Positions 52,134-61,303 of a stretch of DNA of 64,000 nt are shown here, piece after piece (the stretch's first letter is position 1; the number at the start of each line of letters is the position of its first letter). Where the stretch lies: assembly GCA_011523845.1 (NCBI GenBank), contig WTFV01000225.1:35463-99462 (forward strand), in the 5' to 3' direction. Below the pieces are notes generated by a model that saw only the letters and a list, made by a program, of their open reading frames with translations, was not told the DNA's origin and ran no database searches. This stretch comes from Acidobacteriota bacterium (GTDB lineage: Bacteria > Acidobacteriota > Vicinamibacteria > Vicinamibacterales > UBA8438). A program made the position numbers and the translations under genes.

Positions 52134-53273
52134 ATGGCAGGACACGCCCGGGAGCACACGTCGGCGTGGAGTCGCCGCGAGGCAATCAGGCTTCTCGGCC
52201 TCGGCGGCGCGGGACTGGCGGCGGCCTGCGGCGATACCCCGGGGACGGAAGAGCCGGCAGTGGAATCACCGGCACCCGCAGAGTCGACTCTTCCGGATGG
52301 CGCGATCGTACGGACCATTCTCGAGGACCTCGCTCCCGGGCAGCTCGCTCACGGCGCCGTGCTCTTTCACGAGCACATGTCGCTCGACCTCCCCTTCTGG
52401 GATCGGCTCGTGGGCGCCGACAATCCCGCGCGCGAGAGCTTCATCGGCTCACCGGATGCCCCCTACTTCATGCAGGACGTCGACGTGATGGTGGAGGAGC
52501 TGCAGGCGGCGGCCCGGGAAGGCGTGGCGGCGCTCGTCGACGGCGGTCATGCGGACATGGGGCGAGACGTGTCGTTCCTGCGCATGGTCTCGGAGCGGTC
52601 CGGCATGCCGATCGTGGTCAGCGGCGGCTACTACACCGACCCGTTCCACCCGCCGGAGCTGGCGGACCGGACGGAGGACGAGATCGCGGAGGCGCTCGCC
52701 GCCGCCGCGACAGCGGAACGGTGGGGCGCGTTCGGCGAGATCGCGAGCTCCGCCGAGATGACGCCCGGCGAGCGGAAGGTATTCCACGCCATCGGCAAGG
52801 CGCACCTGCTGACCAACGTGCCGATCTTCACGCACACCGCCAACGGGCTGGAGGCCGAGACGCAGCTCGACATCTTCGAGTCGCTCGGCGTTCCGCCGGG
52901 CAACGTCGCGATCGGGCACATGGGAGGGCTGGAGGACCCCGAGGCGACGGTCCACCGGCGTCTGGCCGGGCGCGGCGCCTTCGTCGGGTTCGACCGGCTC
53001 GGCGGCGGGCCGGATGCCGACGCCCACAAGGTGCCGATGATCCGGGCGCTCATCGACGCCGGCTACGTGGAGAACGTGCTGCTGGCCTCCGACTTCGCCC
53101 GCGCGAGCGACATACAGCGGAACGGCGGACCGGGGTACGCCAAGACCGTGACGCAGTTCGTCCCGATGCTGCGCGAGGCCGGGGTGGCCGACGAGCAGAT
53201 CCGGGTGATGACCGTCGACAACCCGCTGCGGCTGCTCGCGTTCGTGCCGACGGGCCGGGAGTCTGCAGCATAG
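52134..53273 (+). CDS. Phosphotriesterase-homology (PHP) family lipoprotein
   Basis: The 379-residue product has a twin-arginine-like start SRREAIRLLGLGGAGLAAAC with a lipobox-type Cys, then a TIM-barrel amidohydrolase domain. LFHEHMSLDL holds the HxH metal ligands, GAFGEIASSAEMT has Glu where phosphotriesterase has the carbamylated Lys, and PIFTHTANG, AIGHMGG and VLLASDFAR supply the later ligands. The Glu bridge matches the E. coli PHP subgroup, so it is probably a lactonase or esterase rather than a true phosphotriesterase. Export through Tat would deliver the metal-loaded enzyme. GGGGGAGGAAGTC precedes the ATG. Confidence 0.9.
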   Translation: MAGHAREHTSAWSRREAIRLLGLGGAGLAAACGDTPGTEEPAVESPAPAESTLPDGAIVRTILEDLAPGQLAHGAVLFHEHMSLDLPFWDRLVGADNPARESFIGSPDAPYFMQDVDVMVEELQAAAREGVAALVDGGHADMGRDVSFLRMVSERSGMPIVVSGGYYTDPFHPPELADRTEDEIAEALAAAATAERWGAFGEIASSAEMTPGERKVFHAIGKAHLLTNVPIFTHTANGLEAETQLDIFESLGVPPGNVAIGHMGGLEDPEATVHRRLAGRGAFVGFDRLGGGPDADAHKVPMIRALIDAGYVENVLLASDFARASDIQRNGGPGYAKTVTQFVPMLREAGVADEQIRVMTVDNPLRLLAFVPTGRESAA

Positions 53274-53385
53274 GAGCGGGCCAGACCCCTGGACCGGCCC
53301 GGTTGGGCGGCAATCGGGGGCCGCGAGCGACGCTGCCGGGGGCCGCGAACCGTTCGCCCGGCGGCAGGCGTTTCGCCGACGACCG

Positions 53386-56307
53386 ATGTCCTGCATGACG
53401 ACCGCGGGCGAAGGCGCATGCGACGGCGGTGGTCCGGTGCGCTCCGCGCGCTGGCTGGGGTTGGTCTGCTTCGTTTCCGGCGCCGCGGCCCTGATCTTCC
53501 AGGTGGTCTGGTTCCACCTCGCCGGTCTGGTGTTCGGCAGCAGCGTCTGGGCGACCAGCCTGGTGCTGTCGAGCTTCATGGGCGGGCTCGCGTGCGGGAG
53601 CGCCCTCGTCGCACGTTACGGTCACCGGATCCGCCGTCCGGTGCGGGCATACGCGGCGCTGGAGGTGGCGGTCGCGGCGGCCGGCGCTGTCCTCGCCGTG
53701 GCGCTGCCCGACCTGACAGGTGCGGTCAGCGCGGCCACGGCGCCGGTGGCGCAGACGGTCTGGCTGGCCAACATCATCCGTTTCGTGGTCGCCTTCCTCG
53801 CCCTGCTGGCGCCCGCCACGGCGATGGGCGCGACACTGCCGCTGCTGGTCGGCGCGTCGACGGCCCGGCGGCGACGCCTCGGCCCCGCGCTCGGCCGTCT
53901 GTACGGGTTGAACACGTTGGGCGCCGTGGCCGGCGTCGCCGGGGCCGAACTGTTGCTGATCGGCGCAATGGGAGTGACCGGCGCCGCCGCGTGTGCCGCG
54001 TCGCTCTGTCTGGCGGCGGCCGCAACCGCCCTCGCGGCTGCCCGGCAGGAGAATCAGCCGCTCCGGTCACGGCACGACGTGGATTCGGGGACCGGCCCCG
54101 AGGTCTTCCCCGCAACACGGAACGCTGCTCGGCAGCCCGGACGCCGATGGAGCCTGCCGGCCGCCGCGTTCCTCTCGGGCGCCATCCTGCTCGCGCTGGA
54201 AGTCGTCTGGTTCCGTTTCCTCACGATGTACGTCCTGTCGACGACGCTCGCGGCGAGCCTGATGCTGGCGGTGGTGCTCGCCGCCATCGGTCTCGGCGGC
54301 CTGGCGGCAGCCGCCTGGCTTCGGTGGCGCCCCGGCGCGGGGGTGCGCCTCCCCGTTGTCGCCATGCTGTCCGGCTGCGCCGTCATCGGCTCCTACGCAG
54401 CGTTCGAGGGCCTGACGGAGGGCACGCAGATAGAGTCGTGGCACCGCATCGTGTGGCTGGCCTCCGTCCTCACCCTGCTGCCCGCGATGCTGTCCGGCGT
54501 CCTCTTCACGCTTCTCGGCGACGCGCTGCAGCGCCACGTCGGGGCCGCGACACGCACGACGGGCCGGCTGACGATGTGGAACACCGGCGGCGCGATGTGC
54601 GGTCCGCTGGCCGCGGCCTTCGTCCTGCTGCCCTCGATCGGGATGGAGGCCGCGTTCTTCGCGCTGGCCGCCACCTACGGTCTCGTCGGAGTCCTCGTCA
54701 TGCCGGCGGCCGGAAGCTGGCGCACCCACCTGCGCGCGCCGGTCTTCGCCGTTTGCGCGTTGGCTCTGGCGGCAGCGCTGGCGGCGTTCCCGTTCGGCCG
54801 GATGCGCGACGTCCACTTCACGAGGGTCGCCGAGCCCTATTCCGTGGACGGCTCGGAGATCGTCGCCGTCAGCGAAGGACCGTCCGAGACGATTCTCCTG
54901 ATGCAGCAACGCTGGCTGGAGCAACCGGTATACAGCCGCCTCGTGACCAACGGGTTCTCGATGTCCGGCACTGCCGTCTCGGGTCTGCGCTACATGCGCT
55001 ATTTCGTCTACTGGCCCCTGTTCGCGCACGGTGGCCCGATCGAGCGGGTACTGGTCATCTGCTACGGCGTCGGCGTCACCGCGGGCGCGGCGCTGGATCT
55101 GCCCGGCGTCGAATCGGTCGACGTCGTGGAGATCTCCCCCGACATCGTCGCGATGAGCGATCGCATCCATCCGGACGACCATCCGCTGCACGACCCGCGG
55201 GTGACCCTGCATGTCGACGACGGGCGGCAGTTCCTCCTGCGGACGGCGGAACGCTACGACCTGATCACCGGCGAGCCGCCGCCGCCGCGCACTCCCGGCG
55301 CGGTGAACATCTATACGCGCGAGTACTTCCAGCTCATTCACGACCGTCTCGCCGAGGGGGGCATAGCAACCTATTGGCTGCCCGTCGCCCGGCCCGATCC
55401 GGGCACCAACGTGAACGCGATCATCCGCGCGTTCTGCGACGTGTTCTCCGACTGCTCGCTGTGGAACGCCACGCCGTTCGACCTCATGCTCGCCGGAACG
55501 CGAAACGCGCGCGGCCCCGGCTCCGTCCCGGCGTTCGCGCAACCCTGGCGCCTGCCGGAACTGCGGGCGCGGCTGGAAGAGGTGGGCCTGGAGCTGCCGC
55601 AGCAGATCGGGGCGACGTTCCTCGGCGACGCCGCCTATCTGAACCGGCTCACCGCCGGCGTCCCGGCGCTGGTCGACGACCACCCGCGCCGGCTGCGGCC
55701 CGATCCCCGCGTCCCGTCGTTGTCGGACCCGGGCTACGCAATCGACCCGGGGGTGACCGAGCTCTACGACGGCGTCCTCGACCCGGCACGAGCGCGCGAC
55801 GGCCTGATGGCCTCGGACTACATGCGCCGCCTGTGGCCCGCGGAGCTGATCGAAGCGGCCCTCCCGTACTTCGACCACCAGCGGGTCCTGAACCGGGTCA
55901 TGTGGGACGGCGGCCGGCCGCTGGCGCAGATCGACGACCTCCACTGGTTGCTGACCGAGACACCGCTGCGCACGCTGCCGCTGTGGGTCCTGGGCAGCGA
56001 CGACACGAGGGCCCGCATCGCGCACCGCGGTGACGACGGGACCGGCGCCGCGGAATACGCGCGGGGCCTGACCGCACTCGCCCGCCGCGACTATCCGGGG
56101 GCGGCGGCCGCCTTCGGGAACGCCGAACGCCGGGGGCTGCGCGGCGAGGCGATCCGGCCGCTGCGCGTCTATGCGCTCTGCCTGTCCGGACAACTGGACG
56201 CGGCGGCGGCCCTGACGCAGGACCAGACCGTACGCACGGCGGAGGAACGCCACTTCTGGGAGTGGCTCGGATCGCGGTTCGGCGTCGGCCCGCTGGCCAG
56301 CGGCTGA
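53386..56307 (+). CDS. Membrane-fused spermidine-synthase-like protein
   Basis: The 973-residue product has two sets of transmembrane helices (about 20-220 and 260-470) of the fused spermidine synthase type (AALIFQVVWFHLAGLVFGSS, GATLPLLVGASTARRRRLGP). A polyamine-synthase-like Rossmann domain follows: RVLVICYGVGVTAGAALDLP, VDVVEISPDIVAMSDRIHPD and YDLITGEPPPPRTPGAVNIY. The C-terminal about 100 residues (YARGLTALARRDYPGAAAAF, then LRVYALCLSGQLDAAAAL) look TPR-like. Such fusions are common in Acidobacteriota and may aminopropylate a membrane-near substrate; the true reaction is unknown. ATGs at codons 1 and 4 are both possible starts. Confidence 0.88.
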   Translation: MSCMTTAGEGACDGGGPVRSARWLGLVCFVSGAAALIFQVVWFHLAGLVFGSSVWATSLVLSSFMGGLACGSALVARYGHRIRRPVRAYAALEVAVAAAGAVLAVALPDLTGAVSAATAPVAQTVWLANIIRFVVAFLALLAPATAMGATLPLLVGASTARRRRLGPALGRLYGLNTLGAVAGVAGAELLLIGAMGVTGAAACAASLCLAAAATALAAARQENQPLRSRHDVDSGTGPEVFPATRNAARQPGRRWSLPAAAFLSGAILLALEVVWFRFLTMYVLSTTLAASLMLAVVLAAIGLGGLAAAAWLRWRPGAGVRLPVVAMLSGCAVIGSYAAFEGLTEGTQIESWHRIVWLASVLTLLPAMLSGVLFTLLGDALQRHVGAATRTTGRLTMWNTGGAMCGPLAAAFVLLPSIGMEAAFFALAATYGLVGVLVMPAAGSWRTHLRAPVFAVCALALAAALAAFPFGRMRDVHFTRVAEPYSVDGSEIVAVSEGPSETILLMQQRWLEQPVYSRLVTNGFSMSGTAVSGLRYMRYFVYWPLFAHGGPIERVLVICYGVGVTAGAALDLPGVESVDVVEISPDIVAMSDRIHPDDHPLHDPRVTLHVDDGRQFLLRTAERYDLITGEPPPPRTPGAVNIYTREYFQLIHDRLAEGGIATYWLPVARPDPGTNVNAIIRAFCDVFSDCSLWNATPFDLMLAGTRNARGPGSVPAFAQPWRLPELRARLEEVGLELPQQIGATFLGDAAYLNRLTAGVPALVDDHPRRLRPDPRVPSLSDPGYAIDPGVTELYDGVLDPARARDGLMASDYMRRLWPAELIEAALPYFDHQRVLNRVMWDGGRPLAQIDDLHWLLTETPLRTLPLWVLGSDDTRARIAHRGDDGTGAAEYARGLTALARRDYPGAAAAFGNAERRGLRGEAIRPLRVYALCLSGQLDAAAALTQDQTVRTAEERHFWEWLGSRFGVGPLASG

Positions 56308-56380
56308 CGTTCGGTCACGCGCCGGACGGACCCGGCCGCCTCAGCGCGCGGCGCCCAACGAGCCCTCGACCGCCGCCGCC

Positions 56381-56450
56381 AGCCCGCGGTGAATCCCCGC
56401 GTGGCACCGAGAGCGGCGAAGCGCCCGCGCGGGCAAGGCGCGACGTCCCC
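56381..56450 (+). repeat. Family B dispersed repeat, copy 5, left half only
   Basis: AGCCCGCGGTGAATCCCCGC at 56381 and GTGGCACCGAGAGCGGCGAA correspond to the left half of the other family B copies, and GCGGGCAAGGCGCGACG follows. The right half and right TIR are missing; the element ends next to the stop of the TPR gene at 56452. Confidence 0.7.
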
Positions 56451-56451
56451 C

Positions 56452-57834
56452 TCAGCGCCCTGCGTCCGGCAGGCCGCCGACCGCCGCCTCGAGCCTCGCC
56501 AGCTCCGGCCGGCCGGGATGGACCGCGCGCGCCTCGGCCAGCCATGCGCGGGCCTCTTCGAGACGTCCCAGGCGGACCAGCGTGTCGGCGCGCCCGAACC
56601 ACGCCTCCGCGAACCCGGGATCGACCTCGGTCACCTGCCGGTAGTGGGGCAGCGACTCGGCCAGACGCCCCGCCGCCCGCAACGCCTCGGCCAGTCCCAT
56701 CCGCGCCTCGATGTAGCCCGGCTGCAGTCGAAGGGCGGTCTCGTAGTGCTCTACCGCTTCACGCTGGCGACCCTGGAGGGCGAGAATCGCGCCGAGACTG
56801 AAGTACGCCCGCGGAAAGTCGGGGGATCGCCGCAGGGTCTCCTCGAGCTGCTCCACGGCCGCGCGTGTATCGCCCCCGGCCGCCAGCGCCGTGGCCAGAC
56901 GCTGCCGCAACGAGGCGTTGTCCGGATCCAGCTCCAGTCCCTCGCGAAAGGCCTCCACCGCCGCGGCCCACCTGCCGCCCCGCAGCGCCCGAATGCCCCG
57001 CCCCTCGAACTTCATGGCACTCGGCAGCAACGCGTCGAGCTCCTCCATCAGCGGATCCGACAGCGGCGGCTCCACGCCGCCGCGCCGGGCGAGATGCTGC
57101 TCGGCCAGCTCGACCTCGCCCAGTGCCCGGTACGCCATCGCCAGCGGGTAGTGCAGGCGCGACGCCTGCGGCGCGGCGGCCAGGGCCTGCTCCAGATACT
57201 CCGCCGCACCCAGGAAGTCGCGCCGCGCCAGGGCTGCGCGCCCCGCGCCGGCGAGCGCCGCCGCCGAGCGCGGGTCGAACGCGAAGGCCTGGCGGAACTG
57301 CCGCTCGGCCAGCTCCGGACGTCCTTCGTCGAGACGGGCGCGCCCGAGCCAGACGAGCGTCGGGACGTCCGACGCTCGCAGCGCGAGTGCGCGTTCGAAC
57401 GCGGCGACGGCCTCGCCGCGGTCCTCCATCATCCGGTGCAGGTGCCCCAGGTAGTACGGCCAGCGCGCGTCGCGAGGTGCCAGCGCCTCCGCGTGCCGAA
57501 AGCTGACGGCCGCCGCATCGAAATACTCGGCCGCCATCAGGATCAGTCCGAGGGCGCCGCAGGCGCTGGCAATCTCGACGGTCGGGGCTCCGCTCCCGAG
57601 CGCGTCCTCGACGGTTCCGTAGCGCGTACGAACCTCCACCGCCGCCGGCGCCGCGAGTCGCGAGAGGTCGGGCAACCCGACCGGCGGCAACGCGGCGGTG
57701 TCCATCGGCGCCTCTGCCCCCGCGGCCGTACCGTCCGGGCCTGCCGCGTCATCCGGCGAGGCGCATCCGAGCGTCGCCATGCCCAGCAGGCAAGCGACCG
57801 CGACCCGGCCGCCGAACGGGACGGCGGCCCTCAT
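56452..57834 (-). CDS. TPR lipoprotein, paired with an FG-GAP/UnbV protein (pair 1)
   Basis: The 460-residue product has a lipoprotein signal (lipobox TLGC, Cys 24) and about ten TPR units. WPYYLGHLHRMMEDRGEAVA, LHYPLAMAYRALGEVELAEQ, RAYFSLGAILALQGRQREAV and ARMGLAEALRAAGRLAESLP are examples. It should be a periplasmic scaffold. It is translated with the UnbV-domain lipoprotein upstream (ATGA overlap, 57831-57834). The same gene order is repeated in the next pair. Confidence 0.9.
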   Translation of the reverse strand: MRAAVPFGGRVAVACLLGMATLGCASPDDAAGPDGTAAGAEAPMDTAALPPVGLPDLSRLAAPAAVEVRTRYGTVEDALGSGAPTVEIASACGALGLILMAAEYFDAAAVSFRHAEALAPRDARWPYYLGHLHRMMEDRGEAVAAFERALALRASDVPTLVWLGRARLDEGRPELAERQFRQAFAFDPRSAAALAGAGRAALARRDFLGAAEYLEQALAAAPQASRLHYPLAMAYRALGEVELAEQHLARRGGVEPPLSDPLMEELDALLPSAMKFEGRGIRALRGGRWAAAVEAFREGLELDPDNASLRQRLATALAAGGDTRAAVEQLEETLRRSPDFPRAYFSLGAILALQGRQREAVEHYETALRLQPGYIEARMGLAEALRAAGRLAESLPHYRQVTEVDPGFAEAWFGRADTLVRLGRLEEARAWLAEARAVHPGRPELARLEAAVGGLPDAGR

Positions 57835-59594
57835 CGCCCGCCGCCCTCGATCAGTGTCGTATAGCGATCCACCGGGACACCGCTCCATTCCTCTTCCCGC
57901 CCGCCGGGCCAGAAGACGCGCACGTCGACCGGGTCGGAGACAGAGCCGAGACCGACGAGCACCCGCGGATCGTTGGCGGACGCATAGCTGCCGTCGGCCC
58001 GAGCCCGGCGCCACAGCGTCGTGCCGTCCGACCGAAACACCGCCACGCGGGCGCCCACCATGTCGCGTCCGCCGGCGCCGACGAGACGCAGCCCGAGCCA
58101 GTGGCGGACCTGGCCGATGCGATTCACGAGCAGCCGCACCGGTCCGGCCGCGTTGGCCACCACCACGTCGGTGTCGCCGTCGTTGTCCAGGTCGCCGAAC
58201 GCCGCGCCGCGGCTCACCTCGGACAACCGGAACACGGCTCCCGCCCTTGCGCTGACGTCCTCGAAGCGGCCGTCTCCACGGTTCCGGAAGAGCTGATTCG
58301 GCTGATCGAGTGGAAACGCCGTGCCCGCTTCGGCGCGGTCGAGACTCTCGACCACGAGACCGTTGACGGCCAGCAGGTCCAGCCAGCCATCGTTGTCGAA
58401 GTCGAGCCAGCCGGCGCCGAACCCGGTGTACGGCAGGCTGGGATAACGGATGCCGGCACCGGCGCTCCGCTCCGAGAACAGCCCGGATCCGTCGTTCACG
58501 TAGAGCGTGCTCCCCTGGCTCGTGAGCTCGGTGACGAACAGGTCCTCGTCGCCGTCGTTGTCGAAGTCGCCGAAGTCCACCCCCATGTCCGCCTTGGCTT
58601 CGCCGGCCTCGCCGAGTGCGACGCCCCACAGCGGCGCCAGGTTGCGGAACGTGCCGTCGCCGCGGTTGATCCAGAGCTGGTTCTCCTGCTGATCGTTGGC
58701 GACGAAGATATCGATCCACCCGTCCGCGTTCACGTCGGCGGTGGCCACGCCGAGCGCCGGACCGAACTCCCGCGCCATGCCCGCCGCGGCCGTCGCGTCG
58801 TCGAACGCGCCGTCGCCGCGGTTACGGAAGAACCGGCTGGGCCGGGCGCGGTACATCTCCGGCACGCAGTAGTTCTCCGGGCCTGTCGGATGAAAGCAGG
58901 GCACGTGCATGTCGAGCGTGTAGTAGAGGTAGTTCGCCACGAACAGATCGAGCCACCCGTCGCGGTCGGCGTCGACGAAGGCCGACGAGACGCTCCAGGC
59001 AGGATCGTCCGTGCCGCTCGCGGCCGAGACATCGACGAATGTGCCGTCACCCCGGTTCCGGAACATCTGGTTGGCGCCGAAGCGGGTCAGATAGAGGTCG
59101 ATCCACCCGTCGTTGTCGATGTCGCCGGTGGCGACGCCCATCCCGTAGCCCCGCGCACGGATCCCGCTCTCACGGGTGACGTCCGTGAAGCGCAACGAGG
59201 GAACGCCCTCCGCATCCGACGTCAGGTCGTTGCGGTAGAGCCGATCTCCCGGCCGCGTCTCCGGCCGCGCCGCAAGCGGCGGGTCGCTCCCGAGCGTGTC
59301 TCCCTGAACGAGATAGACGTCGAGGTCGCCGTCGTTGTCGTAGTCCAGCAGGGCTGCGCCGGGACCCATGATCTCGGGCTGATAGAAACGGCCCGACATC
59401 CCGTTGAAGTGGACGAAGTCGAGACCCGTCGCCGCGGCGGCATCGGCGAACCACTCGACGCTCGGGTCCGGACCCGGCACCGATCGGGCGTCCGGTTCCT
59501 GCTGCGCTCCCGGATCGGGCGTGCAACCGGCGATCACCGTCAGGATCAGGGTAGCGACGAGCGCCCCCGCGCGAACCGTCATGCCGTCGCTCAT
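57831..59594 (-). CDS. FG-GAP (VCBS) repeat lipoprotein with ASPIC/UnbV domain (pair 1)
   Basis: The 587-residue product has a lipoprotein signal (VIAGC), then a beta-propeller of FG-GAP repeats with calcium-loop pattern DxDxDG: DYDNDGDLDVY, DIDNDGWIDLY, DADRDGWLDLF, DVNADGWIDIF, DFDNDGDEDLF, DFDNDGWLDLL and DLDNDGDTDVV. The C-terminal ASPIC/UnbV domain has LGLRLVGAGGRDMVGARV and VFWPGGREEEW. It is surface or periplasmic and probably binds calcium and a protein or glycan. The ATG at 59594 overlaps the next TPR gene's stop; an ATG four codons later is also possible. Confidence 0.93.
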   Translation of the reverse strand: MSDGMTVRAGALVATLILTVIAGCTPDPGAQQEPDARSVPGPDPSVEWFADAAAATGLDFVHFNGMSGRFYQPEIMGPGAALLDYDNDGDLDVYLVQGDTLGSDPPLAARPETRPGDRLYRNDLTSDAEGVPSLRFTDVTRESGIRARGYGMGVATGDIDNDGWIDLYLTRFGANQMFRNRGDGTFVDVSAASGTDDPAWSVSSAFVDADRDGWLDLFVANYLYYTLDMHVPCFHPTGPENYCVPEMYRARPSRFFRNRGDGAFDDATAAAGMAREFGPALGVATADVNADGWIDIFVANDQQENQLWINRGDGTFRNLAPLWGVALGEAGEAKADMGVDFGDFDNDGDEDLFVTELTSQGSTLYVNDGSGLFSERSAGAGIRYPSLPYTGFGAGWLDFDNDGWLDLLAVNGLVVESLDRAEAGTAFPLDQPNQLFRNRGDGRFEDVSARAGAVFRLSEVSRGAAFGDLDNDGDTDVVVANAAGPVRLLVNRIGQVRHWLGLRLVGAGGRDMVGARVAVFRSDGTTLWRRARADGSYASANDPRVLVGLGSVSDPVDVRVFWPGGREEEWSGVPVDRYTTLIEGGGR

Positions 59595-61303
59595 CGGACG
59601 GGCTCGCGCCCGGGAACCGGCAACGGACCGGGCACCAGATCCGGGTCGCCGTCCCGCCACGGCGTGCGGCACGGCTGCCGCCGCAGGTACGACTGGAGAT
59701 TGACCGCCATCCGCTGGGCCACGTCCGAGCGGGCGGCCCTGGCCGCAATCGCCATCGCCGCACGCTGCCACTCGACGGCCTCACCGAACAACCCCAGCTC
59801 GGCCAGCGTCATCGCCATCGTCTCGGCGACGGCCGAGGTCGGCTCGGACACTACGAGCGCTCGCATCAACTCCAGGGCCTGCGCGCCGTCGCGCACCCGG
59901 TCGTCCGGGGCTGCCGCGAGCAGCCGCGCCAGAGCGTGCGGAAACTCCGTACGCCCGGGATGGACCGCCGCGGCCCGGCGCAGGCGCTCGCGGGCCTCTC
60001 CGTAACGCTGGAGGAGCACGAGCGCCATCGCTTCGCCGAACCGGGCTGCCGCGTTCCCCGGCTCGAGCTCGATCGCGCGGCGGTAGGAAGCCAGCGACGA
60101 CGCGATCCGCGCCGACCGCCGCCGGGCGTCGGCGAGCGCGAGGTGCGCTGCCGCGAAGTTCGGGTTGTGCGCCACCGCGTCCTCGAAGCGATCGATCGCC
60201 TCGGCGTCGCGACCGCTCCGCGCGAGAAGGGAGCCCAGCGCGTAGTGCGCCTCGTACGAGCGCGGATCGAGACGGAGCGCCTCGTCGAACGCGTCCTCCG
60301 CGCGGCGAACGTCCCCCAGGCGCTCGAGCGCGATCCCGAGGCTCAGCCGCAGCATGGCGACCTCGGGCGCCGAGCCGGCGGCCGTCCGGAAATGCGCCGC
60401 CGCGAGCGCCCAGTCTCCGCCGGAAGCGGCGTGAGACGCGAGGTCGCGGTAGTACTGCGGATTCCGCAGCATGCCGTTCAGGGCCGCCATGAGCGGGTCC
60501 GGCAAGCGCACGTCGGCTCCCGGACCGTCTTCGCGCCGGCGTCGGAGGTGTCTGTTCGCCCGGTCCGGATCACCCAGTGCCCGGTAGGCCATCGCCAGCG
60601 GATAGTGGATGCTGCCGGCTTCGGGATCGAGCGCCAGAGCCTTCTCCAGGTGTGCGGCGGCGGACGCGTAGTCCCCCTTCGCAAGCGCGATGCGACCCGC
60701 CTCGACCCGGAGCGCCGGCGCGTCGGACCGCCGCGCCAGCAGGGCGGCGACGACCGGCTCGGCCGCTTCCGGCCGGCCCAGCTCCAGATACATGCGGCTG
60801 AGCCAGACGGTGGCCGCCGGATCCGCCCGCCGGAGCGCGAGGGCCCGGCCGAAGCGCTCGGCCGCCGCCCCGAGGTCGCCCGACCTCCGCAGCACGTGCG
60901 CCAGGTAATAGGGCCACTTGAACTCCGTCGCAGCCAGCAACTCCGCGTTGCGGAAGCAACGCGCCGCGTGCTGAAGAAACTCGGCGGCCATGAACAGCAT
61001 GCCGAGCTCGCCGTACGCCTCGCTCCGCGTCCGTGGGGCGGCCTCCGGATCGCGAGCGACCGCCAGCAGCGACCGATAGGCCTCGCCGAGCTGCCGCTGC
61101 GCCGCCGGATGCAGGTGGCCGACCGCGGGCAGCGCTACCGGCCGCAGAGCCTCCGTCTCGCGATCGCCGAGCTGCAGCGGACCCGTGGCGGCGTCGGCCC
61201 AATCCGGCGCCGGTCCGGCGACGGCGGCAAGTGCGCACAGGAGCAGCACCGCCCGGACGTCCCGGCGAGGCTTCCGCGGCGTGTGCACGGACCGGCTGAT
61301 CAA
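59591..61303 (-). CDS. TPR protein, paired with an FG-GAP/UnbV protein (pair 2)
   Basis: The 570-residue product has a Sec signal (VLLLCALAAVAGPAPDWADA) without a lipobox and more than ten TPR units such as WPYYLAHVLRRSGDLGAAAE, IHYPLAMAYRALGDPDRANR, EAHYALGSLLARSGRDAEAI and AARFGEAMALVLLQRYGEAR. It is a paralogue of the TPR protein at 56452. The TTG at 61303 overlaps the upstream UnbV stop (TTGA 61300-61303), in line with the rest of the chain; a GTG at 61288 is an alternative. Confidence 0.88.
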   Translation of the reverse strand: MISRSVHTPRKPRRDVRAVLLLCALAAVAGPAPDWADAATGPLQLGDRETEALRPVALPAVGHLHPAAQRQLGEAYRSLLAVARDPEAAPRTRSEAYGELGMLFMAAEFLQHAARCFRNAELLAATEFKWPYYLAHVLRRSGDLGAAAERFGRALALRRADPAATVWLSRMYLELGRPEAAEPVVAALLARRSDAPALRVEAGRIALAKGDYASAAAHLEKALALDPEAGSIHYPLAMAYRALGDPDRANRHLRRRREDGPGADVRLPDPLMAALNGMLRNPQYYRDLASHAASGGDWALAAAHFRTAAGSAPEVAMLRLSLGIALERLGDVRRAEDAFDEALRLDPRSYEAHYALGSLLARSGRDAEAIDRFEDAVAHNPNFAAAHLALADARRRSARIASSLASYRRAIELEPGNAAARFGEAMALVLLQRYGEARERLRRAAAVHPGRTEFPHALARLLAAAPDDRVRDGAQALELMRALVVSEPTSAVAETMAMTLAELGLFGEAVEWQRAAMAIAARAARSDVAQRMAVNLQSYLRRQPCRTPWRDGDPDLVPGPLPVPGREPVR

